Source of the DNA: Pseudohongiella spirulinae
Lineage (GTDB): Bacteria; Pseudomonadota; Gammaproteobacteria; Pseudomonadales; Pseudohongiellaceae
NCBI RefSeq assembly: GCF_001444425.1
Contig: NZ_CP013189.1
Coordinates: 2,604,001-2,668,000 of the forward strand
DNA length: 64,000 nt
Reading direction: 5' to 3'
Within the stretch, counting starts at the first letter, position 1; every line of letters starts with the position of its first letter. The notes below the pieces were generated by a model that saw nothing but the letters and a program-made list of their open reading frames with translations, was not told where the DNA came from and made no database searches. This document shows, in pieces, positions 34,926 to 44,383 of the stretch. A program made the translations under genes and the position numbers.

Positions 34926-35705
34926 ATGTCCCTGTCCAGATGCCTGCGTGGTTTGAACGGCTTGCTGAGCATTGCCCTGTTAATGATGTCAGGCAGCCTG
35001 CAAGCTCAGCCACTCGACACTTCCGCGCTGCGGCAATCCATCAATGGCCCTGACCGGGAAATAGCAGACCGTATGCGCGACCCGGCCCGTAAGCCGGTTG
35101 AAGTACTGGAATTCCTTGGCCTGCAGCAGGGCATGTCGGTATTGGAGGTTTACGCGGCGGGCGGCTACTTCACCTTTGTACTGTCACGAGCAGTCGGGCC
35201 TGATGGACGTGTTTACGCACAGAACTCTCCCCGCGCTCTGCGATACGATGAAGACAGAAGTGACATCACACAGGGTGACGCCCTTTCCCAAAAAATTGAA
35301 CGCGGTAATCTGGCCAATGTCATTCGCGTGGATAAAGCCCTTGACGAAACCGGACTGGACTCCGAGAGCATAGACTTCGCACTCGTTTCCCAGATTCTGC
35401 ATGACTATTACAACCGCCGGCCGGCCAGCGCCCAACAGATGCTCCGTGAATTATTTCGCGTACTGAAACCCGGCGGCATATTGGGCGTGATCGATCATCA
35501 CGGCCTGGACGGACTGGATAATCAGCGCCTGCACAGAATGACCCTGGCACAGGCACACGACGCCCTTACAACAGCCGGTTTTGTTATTGAAGCTGGCAGC
35601 GACCTCCTGGAAAACCGCAGCGACAACCCCCGTCGCTCGATCTTTGATCCCATGCTCAACCGAGGCACCAGTCAGTTCGTCATTCGTGCCCGCAAACCGG
35701 AGTAA
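34926..35705 (+). CDS. methyltransferase-like protein with signal peptide
   Basis: A 259-residue protein of the class I SAM methyltransferase fold (COG4798-like): motif I region MSVLEVYAAGGYFTFVLS (about 75), VSQILHDYYN and FRVLKPGGILGVIDHH. Glycine-rich motif I is degenerate (E-x-Y-A-A-G-G). The first 28 residues are a clear Sec signal peptide ending LQAQ. SAM is not known to be available in the periplasm, so the protein may have lost catalysis or bind something else. Confidence 0.8.
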   Translation: MSLSRCLRGLNGLLSIALLMMSGSLQAQPLDTSALRQSINGPDREIADRMRDPARKPVEVLEFLGLQQGMSVLEVYAAGGYFTFVLSRAVGPDGRVYAQNSPRALRYDEDRSDITQGDALSQKIERGNLANVIRVDKALDETGLDSESIDFALVSQILHDYYNRRPASAQQMLRELFRVLKPGGILGVIDHHGLDGLDNQRLHRMTLAQAHDALTTAGFVIEAGSDLLENRSDNPRRSIFDPMLNRGTSQFVIRARKPE

Positions 35706-35711
35706 ACCACC

Positions 35712-36137
35712 TTGGAAGATATCGTCGACCTGCTGCATGAGTTGAGTGAGGACATTCCGGTTCCCCTGGAGTTGCCCGATGACGATCTGCTGGTCGAAAT
35801 AGAAGAGCAGCTTTTGCTGCCCATCCCGGAAGATTTGCGAGCATATCTGTTGGAGGCCAGTGATACCGTACTGGGCACCATGGAACCAGTGACAGTCAGT
35901 GACCCCCGCTCACACACCTACCTGCCGGATGTGGCAGCACAAGCCTGGAATGACGGCCTGCCCCGTCATCTGTTACCAATCTGTCAGCTGGGTGAGCAGT
36001 ATTATTGTATCCGCGAGGACGGCGTGGTGCTGTTCTGGAATGGCTACAAACTGGGAAAAAATGCCGACGGGGTCAAGCAATGGGCCAATCTGTGGGAATG
36101 GATACGCGACGTCTGGATACCACAGGCGGAAAGCTGA
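35712..36137 (+). CDS. SMI1/KNR4 (SUKH) family protein
   Basis: A 141-residue protein that starts with TTG, with GGAG 9 nt upstream. It has the SUKH signature: LELPDDDLLVEIEEQ near residue 20, the PEDLRAYLLEASD helix, SHTYLPDVAAQAW and EDGVVLFWNG. A conserved stand-alone version of this family occurs widely in gammaproteobacteria as a single-copy gene of unknown role, so an immunity function in toxin systems should not be assumed. No toxin gene is nearby. Confidence 0.85.
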   Translation: MEDIVDLLHELSEDIPVPLELPDDDLLVEIEEQLLLPIPEDLRAYLLEASDTVLGTMEPVTVSDPRSHTYLPDVAAQAWNDGLPRHLLPICQLGEQYYCIREDGVVLFWNGYKLGKNADGVKQWANLWEWIRDVWIPQAES

Positions 36138-36142
36138 GCAGC

Positions 36143-37549
36143 TTAATGCCAGTGCCGGATTGAGTTGGCATAATACTCCAGCAGCGGCTTGAACTCCGGG
36201 TTTATCTGATAAACATCGTGCGACTCCAGCAGAATGTGCCGATGAACCAGACTATCCAATGCAGACGTGATGGTTCTGGATCGTGGCTTTTGATCCGCGG
36301 TTATCGCAGCCCCTGCGTCGATCATCTCATCCACTAATCTGTCGCAGGCTGCAATAATATCCAGAGACCGCATCTCCGTTTGACCGTGCGCTAACAGTAC
36401 TGACGCTATGACCGGCACAGGAAGCACCGGAATCACATACCGCACTCTCCCCATCAATTCGTCTGCCAGTGCTCTGATGGCAGGAATACGCTCCCGTGTT
36501 GAGAGACTGGAAAAATTAATCTCGTGCTGCTCACAGTAAGCCCGCATATCAAACGGGATACCAAAATTTACGCCAGCATAGCCGTAACGCTGCCAGCGGC
36601 TTCGTGACCCCGAAAACAGGTTAACACGAATAAACTTGAATGCCCTTAGCAGCGACCGCCAGCGCGACTGACGTCTGGACTTGTCGTCCCAATGCAGCAG
36701 ATCTTTGTCTTCAATCACACGATCGTAGTTAATACCTACCGGGATGAAGGTAATATTCCGGTCTCGCTGGTAGTCATAGTTTCTCAGCATATAATCCAGA
36801 AAGCCGACCTTAGGTTCCATCATGTTGCCATCGCGACTCAATCCACCCTCAGGAAATACTGCCTGGCAGACGCCCGAATGCGTCGCCATGTCAACGTAGC
36901 GCCCCAGCACTTTGCGGTATAGCGGATTTTGAGAGCCACGTCGCACAAAAAAGGCTCCCATGGCTCTGATCAGGGATTCCAGCGGAAACACTCGCGCCCA
37001 CTCACCCACGGCGTAAGAAAGGGTGACCTGCTCCGCAGCCAGATAACAGATCAGTACGTAGTCCATATTACTGCGATGATTCATGATAAAGACGACTGTT
37101 GACTCATCATCCAGTGATTGCAATACCTGCTGATCAACGGCAGACACTCTGATCCGGTAAAAAAATCTGGATATGCGGCGCGCCAGCCAATAACCCAGAC
37201 GAAAGTACACATAGGCGTTAAAACCTGGCACGATTTCACGGGCATAACGTTTAACGTCCAGCAGCAACGCTTCTCTGGGCACACCGGTCTGCTGAGACTG
37301 GTGCTCCAGGACCTCCAGTACCTGCGGATCAAACACCAGACGATCGATCAACTCTTGTCGTCGCGTTTGCTGAAATGGTTTTATTTTTATACTGAGCGTA
37401 TCATTAAGCCGCTCAACAGTACGTTTTAGCCGACGATGGATGAACCATCGCACACTTGGGAACAACACACTGACTACCACGGCGTAAGTCGCGGCTGCTA
37501 TCAGTAAAAAATACAGCCATGTAGGCAGGCTGATATTCTCATCCAGCAT
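36143..37549 (-). CDS. PlsB-like glycerol-3-phosphate/lysophosphatidate acyltransferase
   Basis: A 468-residue membrane acyltransferase. A membrane helix lies near 7-30 and the PlsC/PlsB acyltransferase domain around 145-330 with NHRSNMDY (H(x)4D) and FPEGGLSRDG. It is shorter than PlsB (about 800) and longer than PlsC (about 240), so it is a separate branch. Its ATG at 37549 has AGGGG 7 nt before it and overlaps the end of glpD by 11 nt. The tie to glpD suggests use of glycerol-3-phosphate for phospholipid. Confidence 0.83.
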   Translation of the reverse strand: MLDENISLPTWLYFLLIAAATYAVVVSVLFPSVRWFIHRRLKRTVERLNDTLSIKIKPFQQTRRQELIDRLVFDPQVLEVLEHQSQQTGVPREALLLDVKRYAREIVPGFNAYVYFRLGYWLARRISRFFYRIRVSAVDQQVLQSLDDESTVVFIMNHRSNMDYVLICYLAAEQVTLSYAVGEWARVFPLESLIRAMGAFFVRRGSQNPLYRKVLGRYVDMATHSGVCQAVFPEGGLSRDGNMMEPKVGFLDYMLRNYDYQRDRNITFIPVGINYDRVIEDKDLLHWDDKSRRQSRWRSLLRAFKFIRVNLFSGSRSRWQRYGYAGVNFGIPFDMRAYCEQHEINFSSLSTRERIPAIRALADELMGRVRYVIPVLPVPVIASVLLAHGQTEMRSLDIIAACDRLVDEMIDAGAAITADQKPRSRTITSALDSLVHRHILLESHDVYQINPEFKPLLEYYANSIRHWH

Positions 37550-39080
37550 CAGACGCCCCTGGTTGCGACCTGGCCTCAATGTAGTCTGTCAGCTCCTGGA
37601 CATCGTTTGCCGAGAAACGCAAGCCAAGCTTGGTTCGTCGCCACAGAACATCTTCGGCCGTGCAGGCCCACTCGTGGCGAACCAGGTAGTCTACTTCTAT
37701 ACTGAATAAACCCGGCCCTAATTCTGTGCCCAGATCAGATTGGTCGCGGCAATCTTTCAGCATCACATTAATTAATGTGCCATAACGCCTGATCCATTGT
37801 GACATCTGCCCCTTTTCCACAAATGGATAGCGCTGTGTCATTTCAGCAAGCAGACCTGGCTGGGTCCCGAAATCTCCGCCTGGCAAACAGGCACTGGCTG
37901 TCCAGTCAGGCAGCTCACCAAAAACCGGACTCAATTTGTGCAATACCGCTTCAGCCAGCCGACGATAAGTAGTTATTTTGCCACCGTAGACTGACAGTAA
38001 GGGCGCTGGGTCATGACTCAACTCCAGAGTATAATCCCGGGATACTTTGCTGGCATTTTCCTCGTCTTCGTCCATAAGGGGTCTGACGCCGGCATAGTGA
38101 TGGCAAACATCAGTCGGCGTGATACGATGATTGAAATACTCGCCCACAAGCTGACAGAGATAGGTAATCTCTTCCTGCGAGATTACGGCCTGCTGCGGAT
38201 CGCCCGCATAGTCCTGTTCTGTTGTACCAATCAGACAGAAGTCCTGCTCATAGGGAATGACAAATACAACTCGGCCATCACTGTTCTGCAACAGATAACT
38301 CTCGTCGCCGCTATAGAACCGCGGTACAACGATGTGTGAGCCTTTGACCAGACGGATGCGATGCTGTGATTTGACAGCTGATGTTTGGCGCACAAACTGA
38401 TCTACCCAGGGGCCCGACGCATTGATAACGCAGCGCGCCCTGACTTCGGTTTGCTGCTGCGTTAACTGATTAACCAGTCTCGCTGACCACTGCGGCGACT
38501 GGTCAGCAGTGCTCTTTGCTTTAACCAGGCTGACGCACTTTGTTCGCGGTAAAACCAGAGCGCCATGGTTCGCTGCCTGACGCGCGTTCATGATGACCAG
38601 GCGAGCATCATCAACCCAGCAATCAGAGTATTCGAATCCGACTGAATATCGCGATTGCAATGGTTCTTCGGCGTCGAACTTTATCTGGCTTGAGGCGGGC
38701 AGCGATATGCGCCTGGACAAATGGTCGTATAAAAAGAGGCCCAGCCGAATCATCCACTTCGGCCTCAGCCCCGGATGATGCGGAAGACAAAAACGCATTG
38801 GCCAGATGATATGAGGCGCAGCCTTGAGCAATACCTCGCGCTCCTGCAGGGACTCACGAACCAGCCGAAACTGCCAGGTTTCCAGATAACGCAGCCCGCC
38901 ATGTATCAGCTTGGTACTGGATGATGATGTTGCGCCTGCGATATCGGCCTGATCACACAATATGACAGATAACCCCCGGCCCGCCGCATCAGCCGCAATT
39001 CCCGCACCATTGATACCCGCACCAATGACCAGAAGATCCGTATCCAGAACTTTGTTCCCTGCTGCCACGACTGCATCCAT
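37539..39080 (-). CDS. glpD: aerobic glycerol-3-phosphate dehydrogenase
   Basis: A 513-residue FAD enzyme with the dinucleotide motif VIGAGINGAGIAADAAGRGL at about 20, the GlpD-specific SSSSTKLIHGGLRYLE and the C-terminal DAO_C domain. It oxidises glycerol-3-phosphate to dihydroxyacetone phosphate and feeds electrons to the quinone pool. An ATG at 39092 is also in frame, but the one at 39080 has GGAG 6 nt upstream. It diverges from glpK and precedes the acyltransferase gene. Confidence 0.95.
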   Translation of the reverse strand: MDAVVAAGNKVLDTDLLVIGAGINGAGIAADAAGRGLSVILCDQADIAGATSSSSTKLIHGGLRYLETWQFRLVRESLQEREVLLKAAPHIIWPMRFCLPHHPGLRPKWMIRLGLFLYDHLSRRISLPASSQIKFDAEEPLQSRYSVGFEYSDCWVDDARLVIMNARQAANHGALVLPRTKCVSLVKAKSTADQSPQWSARLVNQLTQQQTEVRARCVINASGPWVDQFVRQTSAVKSQHRIRLVKGSHIVVPRFYSGDESYLLQNSDGRVVFVIPYEQDFCLIGTTEQDYAGDPQQAVISQEEITYLCQLVGEYFNHRITPTDVCHHYAGVRPLMDEDEENASKVSRDYTLELSHDPAPLLSVYGGKITTYRRLAEAVLHKLSPVFGELPDWTASACLPGGDFGTQPGLLAEMTQRYPFVEKGQMSQWIRRYGTLINVMLKDCRDQSDLGTELGPGLFSIEVDYLVRHEWACTAEDVLWRRTKLGLRFSANDVQELTDYIEARSQPGASDAG

Positions 39081-39169
39081 CCTGCTCTCCATCCAGGTAA
39101 GCTTGCACCAAACCGGTTAAGAAATTCTTCGTGTTATAGTAGCATGCGATAAAAAAGCGGGAAGCACCG

Positions 39170-40663
39170 ATGACTCAATATCTGCTGTCAATAGATCAGG
39201 GAACTACCAGTAGCCGCGCAATCATTTTCACAGAGAACGGGGAGCGGGTGGCCATCGGTCAGCACGATTACGCCCAGCACTATCCGCGCGACGGCTGGGT
39301 GGAACATGAACCCGAGGATATCTGGCGTACCACCATCACCAGTTGCCGGGATGCGATAAAAGCCGCCGACATAAAACCGCAGCAGATCGCTTCAATCGGC
39401 ATTACCAATCAACGCGAAACCACCGTGATCTGGGATCGCAGGACGGGCCAGCCAGTGCATCGGGCCATCGTCTGGCAGGATCGGCGCACGGCCGCCTATT
39501 GCAGCGCGCTGCGCGAGAAGCTGGAGAAAGCAGGTCAAGCGGGACTGATTCAGCAGAAGACCGGACTGTTACTTGACGCCTATTTTTCAGCCAGCAAGAT
39601 TGTCTGGCTGCTCGACAATATTCCCGGCGCACGCCAGGCCGCGGAACAAGGCGACCTGGCATTCGGCACCATTGACAGCTATTTGCTCTGGCACCTGACC
39701 GCCGGAAAACTCCATGCCACAGATGCTACCAATGCCTCACGCACCATGCTGTTTAATATTCACACGCAGCAATGGGATCAGGAGCTGCTGGAGTTGTTTG
39801 GCATACCCGAGAAAATTCTGCCTCAGGTCAAAGACTGCGCCGATAACTACGGCTTCACCACACCCGAACTATTCGGCCACTCAATTCCAATCGGTGGCAT
39901 GATGGGTGATCAACAGGCCGCTGCATTCGGACAGGCCTGCTTTGAACCTGGCATGACCAAAAGCACCTACGGAACGGGCTGCTTCCTGCTGATGAACTCG
40001 GGTAAGCAAGCGCTTACATCAAGACATAACCTGCTGACTACTGTTGCGTTTCGTCTGAACGGTGAAACCCATTACGCATTGGAAGGCAGCATTTTTATGG
40101 CCGGCGCAACCATGCAATGGCTAAGGGATAAACTGCGGCTGTTCAGCTCAACGGCTGAAACTGAGGCGCTGGCGGCTCAGGCCGATCCGGGTTTGTCGGT
40201 GATGCTGGTCCCGGCATTTACCGGACTGGGCGCGCCATGGTGGGACCCCGATGCCCGGGGCGCTATTTTTGGTCTGACCCGTGATGCCGGCATTCCCGAA
40301 ATAGTGGCGGCAGCGCTGATGTCGGTCGCCTATCAGACCAAAGATCTGCAAAAGGCCATGGAGGCCGATGGTCAACGACCCAACACCTTGCGAGTGGACG
40401 GCGGTATGGCAGCCAACGGTTTTGCCATGCAGCAACTGGCTGACCTGCTTGGGTGCCAGGTTGATCGTCCGGAAGTGACCGAAACAACCGCGCTGGGTGC
40501 CGCGTTTGTCGCCGGCCTGCAGGCCGGCATCTACCACTCCTTGCAACAGATATCGGCGCTCTGGAAACTTGAACACAGCTTTGCACCCGAAAAGGACAAA
40601 AACTGGCGCGATCAACAATACAACCGCTGGCTTGACGCAGTGAATCGCACCCGGACAAACTGA
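39170..40663 (+). CDS. glpK: glycerol kinase
   Basis: A 497-residue FGGY kinase with [12 protein letters not shown] at the start, [10 protein letters not shown], the FGGY signature regions [12 protein letters not shown] and [13 protein letters not shown]. It phosphorylates glycerol to glycerol-3-phosphate for GlpD. Length is typical (about 500). It diverges from glpD across 77-89 nt. A -10-like TATAGT lies about 39135, but I see no convincing -35. No glpF is present in the window. Confidence 0.97.
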   Translation: MTQYLLSIDQGTTSSRAIIFTENGERVAIGQHDYAQHYPRDGWVEHEPEDIWRTTITSCRDAIKAADIKPQQIASIGITNQRETTVIWDRRTGQPVHRAIVWQDRRTAAYCSALREKLEKAGQAGLIQQKTGLLLDAYFSASKIVWLLDNIPGARQAAEQGDLAFGTIDSYLLWHLTAGKLHATDATNASRTMLFNIHTQQWDQELLELFGIPEKILPQVKDCADNYGFTTPELFGHSIPIGGMMGDQQAAAFGQACFEPGMTKSTYGTGCFLLMNSGKQALTSRHNLLTTVAFRLNGETHYALEGSIFMAGATMQWLRDKLRLFSSTAETEALAAQADPGLSVMLVPAFTGLGAPWWDPDARGAIFGLTRDAGIPEIVAAALMSVAYQTKDLQKAMEADGQRPNTLRVDGGMAANGFAMQQLADLLGCQVDRPEVTETTALGAAFVAGLQAGIYHSLQQISALWKLEHSFAPEKDKNWRDQQYNRWLDAVNRTRTN

Positions 40664-40675
40664 AGGGACTCAATT

Positions 40676-41308
40676 ATGCGCCTGATACACCTCATCCGCC
40701 ACGGCGAAACCAACTGGAACCGGGAACGTCGGGCACAAGGGCAACAAGAATCTATACTGACCGACACCGGTCGGCAGCAGGCTTTGCAGCTCGGACAGCG
40801 AATGACCGATACGCCACTGGAAGCCGTTTTTGTTAGCAGTAGCCAGCGCACGCGCCAAACAGCTGAACTGGCTTTTGCTGATCGCAATCTTGAAATTGAA
40901 CACTGTGATCTGCTCAGAGAGATACATATGGGCCCCTGGGAGGGGCAACTCTACGTCGATATCCAGAGTGCTGAGCCAGAGCAGTTCCATGCTTTCTGGC
41001 ATGCGCCGGAAAAATTCAGCCTGGCTGGCGCTGAAACATTCGAACAGATACAGCAGCGGGCGCTGCAACGTTTCAGGCATATTCTGGAAAGCAGTGCTGC
41101 CGACAACATTGCGATTGTCAGCCATGGCATCTGGATCAAATCCCTGCTTTGCGCACTGGAACCACGACCGCTGTCCAAACTCTGGGAGCCACCGGCAATG
41201 CATAACTGCTCACTGAGCACAATTGCAATCCATCCCGATGGCAATCAGCGTATAGTGATGTATTCAGATAAACCTTACTCGTCCGAACAAGTGGAGAGCA
41301 CACAATGA
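40676..41308 (+). CDS. histidine phosphatase family protein
   Basis: A 210-residue phosphoglycerate-mutase-like phosphatase with the RHG motif LIRHGETNW near residue 7 and the second His in SHGIWI near 150. It lies 12 nt after glpK. Known relatives act on small phosphoesters; the substrate here is open. Its end overlaps the next gene by 4 nt (ATGA). Confidence 0.92.
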   Translation: MRLIHLIRHGETNWNRERRAQGQQESILTDTGRQQALQLGQRMTDTPLEAVFVSSSQRTRQTAELAFADRNLEIEHCDLLREIHMGPWEGQLYVDIQSAEPEQFHAFWHAPEKFSLAGAETFEQIQQRALQRFRHILESSAADNIAIVSHGIWIKSLLCALEPRPLSKLWEPPAMHNCSLSTIAIHPDGNQRIVMYSDKPYSSEQVESTQ

Positions 41309-42093
41309 ATAATAACAAGACTGGCAGTCAGCGCCTGACACAGATTCTTACCGTTTTGGCAGCTATCGCCGGACTCGGGCTGGCAGCCGCCGCCCTGTTG
41401 GCCCCATTGGGCGTCTGGTTGCAACTCTGGGACTTCCGGCAGGGATTCAGCATCCTGCGTGGAGCACAGCCGCTGGTTGCCTGGATTACTATCGGTTGCG
41501 CCCTGATAGCGGCGGCCGTCTTTGTGCTTGGCAAACGATCATCGGATGAGCGGACAGGCCGCAATACCGCCATAGCCGCCGCTGCAACTCTGGCTGCTGC
41601 GATTGCCTGGTATATTCCACAGTCTTACCTGCCCGGTGAAGGCAGCAATATTCCACCGATTCACGACATCACAACTGATCTGAGCAATCCACCCGCGTTT
41701 GTAGCGGTGATGCCTCTGCGTGGCGAAAACAGCAACACCACAGTCTACGGCACCAGCCCGAATATGACACCAGAGCGGCAGGCCGAATTGCAGCGCCAGG
41801 CCTATCCTGACATCACTACTCAGTATTTCGAAGAGTCGGCCGATCAGGTATTTGCCCGCGCACTGCAGGCTGTAGACAGCCTTGGTTGGGAATTGGTTGC
41901 GCAATCTCCCGAAGAGGGTCGTATAGAAGCCACCGATACAACATTCTGGTTCCGCTTCAAAGATGATGTGGTAATACGCATCCGGGAAACCTCAGAGGGT
42001 ACAGCGCTGGACGCACGATCAACCTCCCGGGTGGGTGTGAGCGATGTTGGTAAAAATGCAGCACGATTACGCGCTTTTTTTGCTGAACTTTGA
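41305..42093 (+). CDS. DUF1499 membrane protein
   Basis: A 262-residue protein with about three N-terminal membrane helices (near 15-35, 55-73 and 85-100) and a C-terminal DUF1499 domain (about 130-262, FEESADQVFARALQAVDSLGWELV and RSTSRVGVSDVGKN). Function is unknown. It is translationally coupled to the histidine phosphatase gene and is the last of the glpK unit. Confidence 0.85.
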   Translation: MNNNKTGSQRLTQILTVLAAIAGLGLAAAALLAPLGVWLQLWDFRQGFSILRGAQPLVAWITIGCALIAAAVFVLGKRSSDERTGRNTAIAAAATLAAAIAWYIPQSYLPGEGSNIPPIHDITTDLSNPPAFVAVMPLRGENSNTTVYGTSPNMTPERQAELQRQAYPDITTQYFEESADQVFARALQAVDSLGWELVAQSPEEGRIEATDTTFWFRFKDDVVIRIRETSEGTALDARSTSRVGVSDVGKNAARLRAFFAEL

Positions 42094-42149
42094 ATTCAGT
42101 TCCGCTAAGCTTGTCGACCGATTGTAGCTGATATACCCGTGGAACTGTG

Positions 42150-42665
42150 ATGTCGAAAACCCGATCTTTGTCTGCCTGGCTGCTAAGTACGCCCGGCAGT
42201 GGTCGCAAAGCGGAATTGCGCCTGTTTGGCGTGATTGCAGCCTGCTGTCTTCTGTTATCACAATTCAGCAGCTGGGCCATAAACGCATCTTTGGCGCAAG
42301 GTGAAAGCCGAGTGTTGATTGACGGGCTGCTGCAGTTCACTCACATCCGCAATTTGGGTGGCGTATTCGGAATGGCTCAGGGTATGGGCTGGCTGTTTGC
42401 CATCTTCAGTATTGGCCTGATTGCCGGCCTTGGTTGGTATCTGGCACGCGGGCGGGACGTTCGGCTTTACGAATTTATATTTTTCGGATTTGTTGCCGGC
42501 GGCGGGATCAGCAACATTCTGGATCGGTTTGTCTACGGCAGTGTTGTCGATTTTATTGACGTACTGGGCATCCCCTACTGGAACTATATTTTTAATACAG
42601 CCGATGTGTTTATTCACATCGGCCTCTGGCCCGTGCTCTTTATCGGTTTATTTCTGCATCGTTGA
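42150..42665 (+). CDS. divergent signal peptidase II (LspA) homologue
   Basis: A 171-residue, four-helix membrane protein. The LspA signatures are present: FTHIRNLGGVFG, the first catalytic Asp125 in GGISNILDRFVYGSVVDFID and the second Asp152 in FNTADVF. The N-terminal DQxTK motif of typical LspA is replaced (LLSQFSSWAI). Not being next to ileS, it is probably a second copy rather than the housekeeping enzyme. Its end overlaps the convergent aminotransferase gene by 26 nt. Confidence 0.8.
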   Translation: MSKTRSLSAWLLSTPGSGRKAELRLFGVIAACCLLLSQFSSWAINASLAQGESRVLIDGLLQFTHIRNLGGVFGMAQGMGWLFAIFSIGLIAGLGWYLARGRDVRLYEFIFFGFVAGGGISNILDRFVYGSVVDFIDVLGIPYWNYIFNTADVFIHIGLWPVLFIGLFLHR

Positions 42666-43839
42666 AAACATTTGCGGCTGCCGCCAGTGATTGAGAGATA
42701 TCGACCTTACGCTCCCATCCTGATGCTGCCAACACACTACCCAATGCACTCAGAAACAGTCTGACATTCTTCTGATTCGCTGAGTGCCCCATCAACCCGA
42801 CACGCCAGATCTTCCCTGTCAGCTCACCAAGCCCGGCGCCAATCTCCAGATTCCAATCTGATAATAGACGTGCACGGACAGCCGCCTCATCAATTCCTTC
42901 AGGCACCTCTATCGCATTGAGCTGCGGCAGACGATACGACTTATCAACCAGTAAGTTTATTTCCAGAGCATCTACGCCGGCCGCCAGAGCTTGATAGCAG
43001 TTTTTGTGCCGCGCCCATGAACTTTGCAGACCTTCTTCGTGAAGGATCAACAATGATTCATGTAAGCCATACAAGGCATTAACCGGCGCTGTATGGTGAT
43101 AACTGCGTTTGCTGCCACCGCCCCAATAACCCATCACCAGGTTCATATCCAGAAACCAGCTTTGCACGCGACTTTTGCGGTTACGTATGCGGGCTACCGC
43201 TCTATCACTGAAGGACACAGGTGAAATACCCGGCGCGCAGGAAAGACATTTCTGACTGCCGGAATAAATCGCATCAATACCCCAGTCATCGACCCGAAGC
43301 TCAATACCTCCAAGCGACGTGACGGCGTCCACAATCGACAGACAACCGTAGCGAGAAGCCAGTGCAGCCAGGGACTGTGCGTCACTCCGCACACCAGTCG
43401 ATGTCTCTGCGTGCACAAAAGCCAGGGCGTTTGCTTGTGGGTGATCCTTGAGAGCCTGTTCAACCGCATCAATGTCAATTGTCTCCCCCCAAGGGCTATC
43501 CACCATGACTGCCCGCGCCCCGCAACGCTCGACGTTTTCTTTCATTCTTCCGCCGAAGGCCCCATTCCGGCACACAACAACAGTGTCACCGGGCTCCAGC
43601 AGATTAACAAAGACACATTCCATACCAGCTGAACCTGGCGCCGATACGGGCAGGGTCAGCTGGTTACGGGTACAGAAAGCAAATTGCAATAACGACTTGA
43701 TCTCGTCCATCAAGTGGATAAATTGAGGATCCAGATGGCCAATTGTTGGCCTCGCCATTGCTGCGAGCACACGCGGACTGACGTCGGAGGGACCCGGTCC
43801 CATCAAAGTTCTTTGTGGTGGACAGAACGAGCTGTGCAT
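42640..43839 (-). CDS. PLP aminotransferase, serine-pyruvate/alanine-glyoxylate type
   Basis: A 399-residue class V aminotransferase. It has the N-terminal LMGPGPSDVSPRVL, SAPGSAGMECVFVNLL, VDAVTSLGG and the PLP lysine in SGSQKCLSCAPG. These are the alanine-glyoxylate/serine-glyoxylate aminotransferase signatures. It should move amino groups between serine or alanine and glyoxylate or pyruvate. No neighbour shows which pathway. Confidence 0.9.
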   Translation of the reverse strand: MHSSFCPPQRTLMGPGPSDVSPRVLAAMARPTIGHLDPQFIHLMDEIKSLLQFAFCTRNQLTLPVSAPGSAGMECVFVNLLEPGDTVVVCRNGAFGGRMKENVERCGARAVMVDSPWGETIDIDAVEQALKDHPQANALAFVHAETSTGVRSDAQSLAALASRYGCLSIVDAVTSLGGIELRVDDWGIDAIYSGSQKCLSCAPGISPVSFSDRAVARIRNRKSRVQSWFLDMNLVMGYWGGGSKRSYHHTAPVNALYGLHESLLILHEEGLQSSWARHKNCYQALAAGVDALEINLLVDKSYRLPQLNAIEVPEGIDEAAVRARLLSDWNLEIGAGLGELTGKIWRVGLMGHSANQKNVRLFLSALGSVLAASGWERKVDISQSLAAAANVFNDAEINR

Positions 43840-43866
43840 TAAAAACCTCCTGCCAGAACCAATAAA

Positions 43867-43888
43867 AAAGCCGGGAAACCCCGGCTTT
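43867..43888 (-). terminator. intrinsic terminator ending the ribosomal cluster
   Basis: A perfect 9-bp stem (AAAGCCGGG with CCCGGCTTT, 4-nt loop) starts 37 nt after the rplQ stop and is followed by T-rich sequence on the minus strand. It closes the long leftward ribosomal transcript. Confidence 0.92.
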
Positions 43889-43924
43889 AATTATAAGAGC
43901 GACTAACGCTGTGACTATCTGATC

Positions 43925-44317
43925 TTACGCTTCAGCGGCATCACCGACATCAGCACTTTCAGGTCGATCCACCAGCTCCACATAGGCCATAGGGGCTTTA
44001 TCACCGGCACGGATCCCACACTTGAGAATGCGGATATAACCACCCGGGCGAGCCTGATAACGTGGCCCCAGGTCGTTAAACAGCTTGCCAACGGCTTCTT
44101 TGCTGCGCAGTCTGTCAAACGCCAGACGACGGTTAGCAACGCTGTCATTTTTTGCCAGAGTGATCAGCGGCTCCGCTACCATACGCAGCTCTTTCGCCTT
44201 AACCACAGTGGTTTTAATAATTTCATGCTCCACCAACGACGCAGTCATGTTACGAAACATGGCCTTACGGTGTGCAGAATTTCTGTTCAGTTGACGTCCA
44301 CTATGACGATGACGCAT
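43925..44317 (-). CDS. rplQ: 50S ribosomal protein L17
   Basis: This 130-residue protein begins [20 protein letters not shown], the L17 signature. L17 sits near the exit tunnel of the large subunit. It is the last gene of the alpha operon, after rpoA, as in E. coli, and the terminator follows directly. The C-terminal ~10 residues are acidic and variable. Confidence 0.98.
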   Translation of the reverse strand: MRHRHSGRQLNRNSAHRKAMFRNMTASLVEHEIIKTTVVKAKELRMVAEPLITLAKNDSVANRRLAFDRLRSKEAVGKLFNDLGPRYQARPGGYIRILKCGIRAGDKAPMAYVELVDRPESADVGDAAEA

Positions 44318-44383
44318 ATCTACTATTCCTATTCTAACCGCAGCCTCACGGCTGAGACGCTATGATTAAATCTGCACCAAGAA

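Noticed and set aside
35712-36137. SUKH protein as an immunity protein of a toxin system
   Set aside because: No toxin gene is nearby, and this stand-alone form is a widespread single-copy gammaproteobacterial gene.
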